Part shown: positions 1 to 4,525 of the stretch, in pieces | How the letters are laid out: every line of letters starts with the position of its first letter | How positions within the stretch are numbered: position 1 is the first letter of the stretch | Source of the DNA: Prevotella sp. | GTDB taxonomy: Bacteria > Bacteroidota > Bacteroidia > Bacteroidales > Bacteroidaceae | Reading direction: 5' to 3' | NCBI GenBank assembly: GCA_017541365.1 | Contig: JAFXZF010000107.1 | Coordinates: forward strand, 1 to 6,679 | Length of the DNA: 6,679 nt | The notes under the pieces: model-generated | The model's input: only the letters and a program-made list of their open reading frames with translations | Databases searched by the model: none | What the model was told of the DNA's origin: nothing | Made by a program: the position numbers and the translations under genes

Positions 1-686
1 CTTGACATGAACTTGTCAGTGTCACCATTTTTGATTGTTCCTATGACACGGATGCAGAGTGGTTTCTGCAGTGCGCCAGAGTAGGTACACTTACGGAAAC
101 CGTCAAGAATATCCTGTATGCCAGTATAGGTGACTTCTGACTCCTTACCGCTTGTGGATGTCTTTGACCAGGTTACGGTGATGGTCTTTGCATTCTTTGA
201 CGTCACATAGAGCACGATGGCGTCGTCCTTCAGCGTACCGTCGTTCTTATATGCACCTACGCCCTCTGTCCATCCACTGGTAGGACGATCGTAGTGTGCG
301 TAGCCCTGACGGTTGTGGGCACGTACCTCGAGACTCTGCGTCGTAGATGCCTCGCCTGACATCTCACTACCCTTACTGCTGACAGGCACCACCTTCAGCT
401 GGTAGTTGCCAGCCTTGAGGCCCACCGCGTCGGCACGACCGTAGGTGCCGTAGTTACGTACCAACTCATTGTCGAGTTTTGTCCAAGAGTTTTGTCCTGC
501 GGGACTTACATACACATTGTATGCCTGTGCGCTACCCATGTTAGCCCACTCTACCCATGCTGTTTCAAGCCATCCACCTGCTTCGTTGATTGTTACTTCA
601 GCTGATGCCTGCATGTTACCTACCACTGCAAGTGTCAGTGTAAGGAAGAGATTACGTAAAGCAATCTTACAATTAGAATAAGTCAT
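1..686 (-). CDS. secreted family 1 pectate lyase-like protein, 3' end outside window
   Basis: Begins with ATG at 686-684 and stays open to the left edge (228 codons seen). Residues 1-29 form a signal peptide with a hydrophobic core LFLTLTLAVVG and an ASA/E cleavage site, so the product is exported. Residues about 30-120 look like a fibronectin type III-like beta domain (WLETAWVEWAN, AYNVYVSP, YQLKVVPVSSKG). From about residue 130 the text matches the start of Bacteroidetes PL1 pectate lyases: GVGAYKNDGTLKDDAIVLYVT, then a TGIQDILDGFRKCTYSG stretch and LCIRVIGTI. The calcium- and substrate-binding residues of the parallel beta helix lie beyond the edge and cannot be checked. The expected role is cleavage of de-esterified polygalacturonate by beta-elimination outside the cytoplasm. 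It has its own promoter and lies downstream of another pectate lyase. The family call rests on recalled family motifs, not a search. Confidence 0.8.
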   Translation of the reverse strand, partial: MTYSNCKIALRNLFLTLTLAVVGNMQASAEVTINEAGGWLETAWVEWANMGSAQAYNVYVSPAGQNSWTKLDNELVRNYGTYGRADAVGLKAGNYQLKVVPVSSKGSEMSGEASTTQSLEVRAHNRQGYAHYDRPTSGWTEGVGAYKNDGTLKDDAIVLYVTSKNAKTITVTWSKTSTSGKESEVTYTGIQDILDGFRKCTYSGALQKPLCIRVIGTIKNGDTDKFMS

Positions 687-729
687 TTTTTGTTAGGTAT
701 AGTTAGTTATATAATTAATGATTGCGCTG

Positions 730-761
730 CAAAATTACTACTTTTTGTGCACGTAAACAAA
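730..761 (-). promoter_or_regulatory. Bacteroidetes-type promoter of the left pectate lyase gene
   Basis: On the minus strand a TTTG box (761-758) is followed by a 20-nt spacer and TAATTTTG (737-730), which fits the Bacteroidetes -33 TTTG / -7 TAnnTTTG consensus. Transcription would start near 726, giving a leader of about 40 nt, AT-rich and without a Shine-Dalgarno sequence, before the ATG at 686. This is the best-formed promoter in the window. It makes the left gene independent of the terminated gene upstream. Confidence 0.7.
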
Positions 762-791
762 TAAATAGTAAAAAAAAAGAGAAAAAACAAA

Positions 792-831
792 GAAAAAAAA
801 GCAGACAACCCCATCAAGGATCGCCTGCTTT
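792..831 (-). terminator. intrinsic terminator of the 857-2533 pectate lyase gene
   Basis: On the minus strand, about 25 nt after the TAA at 859-857, a 14-bp stem forms between 831-818 and 811-798 with the 6-nt loop TTGATG. The lower half is AAAGCAG/CTGCTTT; the upper half contains several G-U pairs. The stem runs straight into a T-rich tract (797-793, then more T runs to about 770). This is a classic Rho-independent terminator placed between the two lyase genes. Confidence 0.8.
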
Positions 832-856
832 CTCTATATACTTTATATATAATATA

Positions 857-2533
857 TTACTTTATCTGCTGACCAGCAGCACTGTATATCTTGCTGGCCT
901 TCTTTATTATGAGTTGGTTGTCGCTTATTACCTTCTCAACGTTAAGGTTAAGGTTAGGGTTAGTGTTGACGTTAGCCACACCAGTAATGATAGAGAGTTC
1001 TTCACCCATCAGGTGACAGAGGTACACCTCCAAGGCTGTATAGCCTTCAGCCGTCACAACGTTATTGCGGTCGGCAGCATTCGCGGGGTCGAAGCCATTC
1101 GCGGTTTCCCATTCATCGTCCATTCCGTCGTGGTCGTTGTCTGTATATGGTGTAGCTTCAGCGTAGGGCTGATAACCCTCGGCATCGGCAGGTTTGTCAA
1201 TGATGCCAGTCTTCTGCGAACCGCTATCCTTGTACTTTGGAGTTCCCGTGGTGACATCGTTGATGACACGCTTCTCGACAGCATCTCTGTTGACAGTACC
1301 CACCTTCGCCAGTACATTCTCATAAGCTTGCTCTGCTGTTTCTACAGGTGTACGGTACTTGTCATAGTCGTCTATTTGGGAATCCTCTAAACGTGTGTAT
1401 GCTTCAGAAGGGTAGCGCCATTCGGTGACCTTCATGTCAGCGATGGGGAAGCCCGTTTTGTTGTTGATGGCCGACCAGTTGTCGTTGGTGGCTGCATCCT
1501 TGCCTGGCATTACATTGTCAGCGAGATACCACACAGAAGCTGCTGTCAGTGTCTTGCCACTGCGGGCTGCTGACATCTCAACGAAGTAGTTAGAATTGCT
1601 GGCACTGCGAGCAGGTCCGGCCTTGTAGAAGTTGCCTACGAAGTTGCACTCGTGTGAACTGTACTCGCCAGCCTCGTTCTCGCCACCATAGCAGGAGTTG
1701 GCTTTAGCCCAGTTGAAGTTGACGTTATTTAGGTACTCTAAGAATACGTTGCGGTCCTGATTCTCGTTGCTGGCACCATTGATACGAGGAGTGCGGTTGT
1801 AGTTGTTAGCTAACAGATTGTGGTGATAGGTAGCAGGTGCTCCACCCCACTGACAGCCATAGCTGCGTGCTCCTTTGGCATGGCCAGCATCGTAGAGGCC
1901 TTCATGTACGATACACCACTGCACGGTGGTGAAGAAGTTGTCGTACATGGTCATGTTCTCCTCACCGCTCCAGCCGAAGCAACAGTGGTCAATGATGATG
2001 TTGCGGGCATTTTCGATGCCGATGGAGCCTCCTGCTATGAAGCAGCGCTTCTTGTAGTCAGTATCGCTCTCACCTTCTTTACGCTCTAAATCTTTGACAC
2101 CCAAACGGGCACGGATGTTACGGATGATGAGGTCGTTGGAACCACCAAAATTCAGTTTGGCACCACGGATGAGGATACCCTCGCCAGGAGCTGTCTGTCC
2201 GGCAATGGTGACATTATGTACCTTGGCACGAATATCACTCTGGAGCGTGATGATGCCACTGACACGGAATACGATGGTAGCTGACTGTGCATCCCATGAG
2301 TCGGTTTTGGCTGCCTCTTTGAGAGCCCATCGCAAAGACCCTTGCCCATTGTCATCGAGGTTGGTAACCTCGACAACGCTGCCGCCACGTCCACCCGTGG
2401 CATACTTTCCAAAACCTCGTGCCGTAGGGAATGCCAACAGCTCGTTTTCTACCATTGTGTAGTCGCTAATCTGAGCCTTTGAAGCGATGGTGGTCAGCAC
2501 CAGCATCGCAATCAGTAATAGATTTCGTTTCAT
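857..2533 (-). CDS. secreted pectate lyase, polysaccharide lyase family 1
   Basis: A complete 558-residue protein. Residues 1-20 are a signal peptide (MKRNLLLIAMLVLTTIASKA, then Q). The PL1 parallel beta helix follows: FPTARGFGKYATGGRGG near residue 34, LIIRNIRARLG near 135, IIIDHCCFGWSGEEN with D182-H183, and NRTPRI with R247 and R250, the arginine-rich segment that usually holds the catalytic base. D465-N-D-H-D-G-M-D-D-E-W is an aspartate-rich calcium-binding motif of the thrombospondin type 3 kind common at the end of these lyases. An Asn-X linker (520-531) then leads to a short C-terminus VEKVISDNQLIIKKASK ending AAGQQIK, which resembles the type IX sorting tails of Prevotella. The expected role is extracellular or surface cleavage of polygalacturonan. 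It lies 47 bp after a DUF4294 gene on the same strand, has no clear promoter of its own in that gap, and is followed by a terminator. Confidence 0.88.
   Translation of the reverse strand: MKRNLLLIAMLVLTTIASKAQISDYTMVENELLAFPTARGFGKYATGGRGGSVVEVTNLDDNGQGSLRWALKEAAKTDSWDAQSATIVFRVSGIITLQSDIRAKVHNVTIAGQTAPGEGILIRGAKLNFGGSNDLIIRNIRARLGVKDLERKEGESDTDYKKRCFIAGGSIGIENARNIIIDHCCFGWSGEENMTMYDNFFTTVQWCIVHEGLYDAGHAKGARSYGCQWGGAPATYHHNLLANNYNRTPRINGASNENQDRNVFLEYLNNVNFNWAKANSCYGGENEAGEYSSHECNFVGNFYKAGPARSASNSNYFVEMSAARSGKTLTAASVWYLADNVMPGKDAATNDNWSAINNKTGFPIADMKVTEWRYPSEAYTRLEDSQIDDYDKYRTPVETAEQAYENVLAKVGTVNRDAVEKRVINDVTTGTPKYKDSGSQKTGIIDKPADAEGYQPYAEATPYTDNDHDGMDDEWETANGFDPANAADRNNVVTAEGYTALEVYLCHLMGEELSIITGVANVNTNPNLNLNVEKVISDNQLIIKKASKIYSAAGQQIK
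941..976 (-). repeat. 6-bp tandem array (GTTNNN) coding an Asn-X linker
   Basis: Six consecutive 6-bp units all begin with GTT on the plus strand (GTTAAG twice, GTTAGG, GTTAGT, GTTGAC, GTTAGC). Read on the minus strand as NNNAAC they encode X-Asn dipeptides at residues 520-531 of the pectate lyase: Ala, Val, Thr, Pro, Leu and Leu, each followed by Asn. The unit is two codons long, so copy-number change would keep the frame. The array lies exactly between the calcium-motif region and the sorting-like tail. Confidence 0.85.
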
Positions 2534-2549
2534 TTCAGTTATTTTTTTA

Positions 2550-2585
2550 GTTATCGTTATCGTTAGGGTTAGGGTTGTCGTTACA
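2550..2585 (-). repeat. 6-bp tandem array (GTTNNN) upstream of the pectate lyase gene
   Basis: Six 6-bp units in register: GTTATC twice, GTTAGG twice, GTTGTC, GTTACA on the plus strand. It fills most of the 47-bp gap between the DUF4294 gene and the pectate lyase gene. The last unit contains the TAA stop (2583-2581) of the DUF4294 gene. The unit and orientation match the coding array at 941-976, so the same repeat type brackets the lyase gene as direct repeats about 1.6 kb apart. Confidence 0.85.
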
Positions 2586-3240
2586 ATTGCCCCGACTCCA
2601 CCAGTCTGACCACGCGCTCGGTGAGCTTGTCTTTGCCTTCGGGATCATAGTCTTTTTTTAGCGAAGCACCAAACATCCATGCGAATGATTGGTAGAATAC
2701 TGCCTTGGTAGTGCCTAAGAACGCCTTCACGAGGTCGTAGCTCGAGGAGTTTGTCTCGCGGTAGATGAGTTTGATGAGCAGCTTGCCCTGCGTGAGACTC
2801 AGTTTTTTCATCCTCGGCGTATATTCCGCCTTGATGCTCTTCTCCACCACCTTCATGTGTTCACGGCGCGCCTTGTCGTTGGGCAACGTCTCAAGATATT
2901 CGTACGTCTCGATGATGGCACGATTTACTTCCTTGGCTATGGGCAGCACCTTCTTCACGTTATATACCATGCGGTCGTAGGTCTTGCGCTGCTTCTCATT
3001 CTTAAACGTCATGGGACCAAAGACATACACATTGTTCATCTCCACGTATTTGATGCTGTCACCCTGGTCGAGCACCTTGCCCACCTTCACCATAGGCACG
3101 AAGGTAGGACTGTCCATATCCACCTGCCTGTCCTCAGGGTTTATCTTATGGCGCTTCTGTGCTGTGGCATTCGCTGTCATCGCCATGCAGCAGACAAGCA
3201 CCACAACGGTGTGTAGGCTATGTGAAGAAAGCAGTTTCAC
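2581..3240 (-). CDS. secreted DUF4294 family protein of unknown function
   Basis: 219 residues starting with GTG at 3240-3238. Residues 1-28 (MKLLSSHSLHTVVVLVCCMA, then MTANATAQ) read as a signal peptide, so the protein is probably periplasmic or surface exposed. The body matches the Bacteroidetes DUF4294 family: VKVGKVLDQGDSIKYVEMNN, VYVFGP, KTYDRMVYNVKKVLPIAKE, a helical charged middle, then LIKLIYRETNSSSYDLVKAF and a basic/aromatic C-terminus. No catalytic motif is recognised, and no function is established that I know of. The GTG start is preferred because it gives a full signal peptide; the next in-frame ATGs (Met20, Met22) would destroy it. A TAACTTTG box ends only 4 nt before the GTG, which suggests a nearly leaderless transcript. 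Its TAA lies inside the 6-bp repeat that precedes the pectate lyase gene; the two genes may be cotranscribed. Confidence 0.75.
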   Translation of the reverse strand: MKLLSSHSLHTVVVLVCCMAMTANATAQKRHKINPEDRQVDMDSPTFVPMVKVGKVLDQGDSIKYVEMNNVYVFGPMTFKNEKQRKTYDRMVYNVKKVLPIAKEVNRAIIETYEYLETLPNDKARREHMKVVEKSIKAEYTPRMKKLSLTQGKLLIKLIYRETNSSSYDLVKAFLGTTKAVFYQSFAWMFGASLKKDYDPEGKDKLTERVVRLVESGQL

Positions 3241-3244
3241 GGAA

Positions 3245-3252
3245 CAAAGTTA
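3245..3252 (-). promoter_or_regulatory. candidate -7 promoter box of the DUF4294 gene
   Basis: TAACTTTG on the minus strand (3252-3245) fits the Bacteroidetes -7 consensus TAnnTTTG exactly. It is followed by only TTCC and then the GTG start codon, so transcription would begin at or within a few bases of the start codon. No TTTG is visible at the -33 spacing; that position is occupied by the heptamer array. Confidence 0.45.
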
Positions 3253-3264
3253 CAAAAAAAATAA

Positions 3265-3308
3265 GAATTAAGAATTAAGAATTAAGAAAATTATGAATTG
3301 TGAACTAT
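3265..3308 (+). repeat. 7-bp tandem array in the divergent promoter region
   Basis: Three perfect GAATTAA units (3265-3285), a 9-bp variant GAAAATTAT (3286-3294), then GAATTGT and GAACTAT (3295-3308). It lies between the two divergent -7 boxes and covers the place where both -33 boxes would be expected. The last two units contain ATGAATTGTGAACTA, which codes MNCEL, the same peptide encoded by the array at the ribF/CPBP junction. Confidence 0.8.
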
Positions 3309-3314
3309 TTTTCG

Positions 3315-3322
3315 TAACTTTG
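3315..3322 (+). promoter_or_regulatory. candidate -7 promoter box of the lipoprotein/ribF/CPBP operon
   Basis: TAACTTTG on the plus strand fits TAnnTTTG. Transcription would start near 3326-3329, about 15-18 nt before the ATG at 3344. This box argues against the upstream in-frame ATG at 3293, which would put the promoter inside the gene. No good TTTG is found 19-21 nt upstream; the only TTG (3298-3300) is 14 nt away. Confidence 0.5.
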
Positions 3323-3343
3323 CAGCTCCAAATCCATATAACA

Positions 3344-4525
3344 ATGATGAAAAAAGGTAATCATAATTTTTCAATGTTCAATTTTCAATTTTCAATTATT
3401 GCCCTCCTCCTGCTCGCATCATGCGGCAAGGGCAAGTTTCATGTAGAGGGACACATCACAGAGGCAAAGGACTCTGTGCTGTATTTCGAAAACATGAGTC
3501 TTGACGGTCCCGTAGTGGTCGATTCCGTAAAGTTGGATGCTGACGGGGCATTCTCTTTCTCTGGCGACCGTCCTGAGGCACCAGACTTCTACCGCCTGCG
3601 CATCGCCAACGGCATAATCAACGTTTCCATCGATTCCATCGAGACTATCAGCATTAAGGCATCCTACCCCACCATGTCAACACAGTACACGGTGACGGGT
3701 AGCGAGAACTGCAGCAAGATAAAGGAACTCGCCCTCCTACAACAGCAACTTCTGGCACAGGCAATCGCCATCAGCTACAACCCATCACTGGGAGCACAGC
3801 AGACTGGCGACAGCATAGCACACATCGTCGAGGCGTATAAGGACAACGTGCGCAAGAACTACATTTTCAAGGAACCGCATAAGGCATACTCCTACTTCGC
3901 CCTCTTCCAGACTCTCGGCGACCAACTGATATTCAATCCCCGCGAATCGGAGATGGACGTTAAGACCTTTGCCGCCGTTGCCACCTCATGGGATACCTAC
4001 TACCCTGAGGCACTGCGTGGCAAAAACCTCCATAACATCGCTATTGAGGGACTGAAACAGGTACGCATACTGCGCGCCAAGGAACAGCCATATCAGATTG
4101 ACGCATCAAAAGTAGCGGAGGTGTCGCTCATCGACATACCTCTCACTGACAACAGGGGCAAACAGCGCTCCCTTACCGAACTGAAAGGCAAGGTGGTGCT
4201 CCTCGACTTCCATGTCTTTGCCTCCGACAACAGCACGGAGCGCATCATGATGCTTCGCGAACTGTATAACAAGTACCACGCACAGGGACTGGAGATATAT
4301 CAGGTTTCGCTCGATTCCAACGAGCATTTCTGGAAGACACAGACTGCTGCCCTGCCATGGATCAGCGTGCGCGATGCTGATGGTGCGCAGTCCAGCTATC
4401 TGCAACGATACTTCATACAACAACTGCCCTCATACTTCCTCATCGACCGCACCAACTCCCTCTATAAGCGAGGCGAACAGGTCAGCGACATAGAGGCTGA
4501 GATAAATACCTTGCTCAACAAGTAA
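3344..4525 (+). CDS. lipoprotein with DUF4369 and cysteine-less thioredoxin-like domain
   Basis: 393 residues from ATG 3344 (a second ATG follows at 3347). The N-terminus MMKKGNHNFSMFNFQFSII, then ALLLLAS and Cys27, is a lipoprotein signal with lipobox LAS/C, so the protein is anchored to a membrane facing the periplasm or surface. Residues about 30-130 match DUF4369 (GHITEAKDSVLYFENMSLDG, VDSVKLDADGAFSFSG). Residues about 262-393 are a TlpA/AhpC-like thioredoxin fold: GKVVLLDFHVFASDNST, ELYNKYHAQGLEIYQVSLDS, and LPSYFLID with the expected cis-proline at Pro362. The CxxC site is replaced by S294-D-N-S297, so the usual thiol-disulfide exchange is not possible. Such cysteine-free members are, as I recall, frequent in Bacteroidales; their role is unknown. 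Much of the signal peptide is encoded by a tandem repeat. The stop overlaps the next start in TAATG, implying translational coupling. Confidence 0.82.
   Translation: MMKKGNHNFSMFNFQFSIIALLLLASCGKGKFHVEGHITEAKDSVLYFENMSLDGPVVVDSVKLDADGAFSFSGDRPEAPDFYRLRIANGIINVSIDSIETISIKASYPTMSTQYTVTGSENCSKIKELALLQQQLLAQAIAISYNPSLGAQQTGDSIAHIVEAYKDNVRKNYIFKEPHKAYSYFALFQTLGDQLIFNPRESEMDVKTFAAVATSWDTYYPEALRGKNLHNIAIEGLKQVRILRAKEQPYQIDASKVAEVSLIDIPLTDNRGKQRSLTELKGKVVLLDFHVFASDNSTERIMMLRELYNKYHAQGLEIYQVSLDSNEHFWKTQTAALPWISVRDADGAQSSYLQRYFIQQLPSYFLIDRTNSLYKRGEQVSDIEAEINTLLNK
3356..3397 (+). repeat. TTTTCAA-type 7-bp array inside the lipoprotein signal peptide
   Basis: A 15-bp head GGTAATCATAATTTT (3356-3370) is followed by TCAATG and TTCAATT/TTTCAA units to 3397. 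On the minus strand the unit is GAAAATT, a member of the same degenerate heptamer family as the other arrays. It encodes residues 5 to about 18 of the signal peptide (GNHNFSMFNFQFSI). The same 15-bp head and array recur, in the same reading frame, at 6643-6679. This orientation has no stop codon in any frame. Confidence 0.85.

Noticed and set aside
722..1390. Open frame of 222 codons on the plus strand
   Set aside because: It lies opposite the pectate lyase gene and terminator, its protein begins with a lysine run from the A-rich terminator tract, and it shows no recognisable domain.
941..2585. Telomere-like TTAGGG repeats
   Set aside because: Only short stretches such as GTTAGGGTTAGGG occur. 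They are part of a degenerate GTTNNN hexamer array in a bacterial gene context, so no telomere or chromosome end is implied.
3293..3343. Earlier in-frame ATG (3293) for the lipoprotein
   Set aside because: It would add MNCELFFVTLQLQIHIT before a complete lipoprotein signal and place the -7 box TAACTTTG inside the gene. The MNCEL part is heptamer repeat.
4106..4423. Minus-strand open frames opposite the lipoprotein and ribF (also 4735-5307, 5764-6141)
   Set aside because: They are shadows of well-supported plus-strand genes, with cysteine- and valine-rich text lacking domains or start signals.
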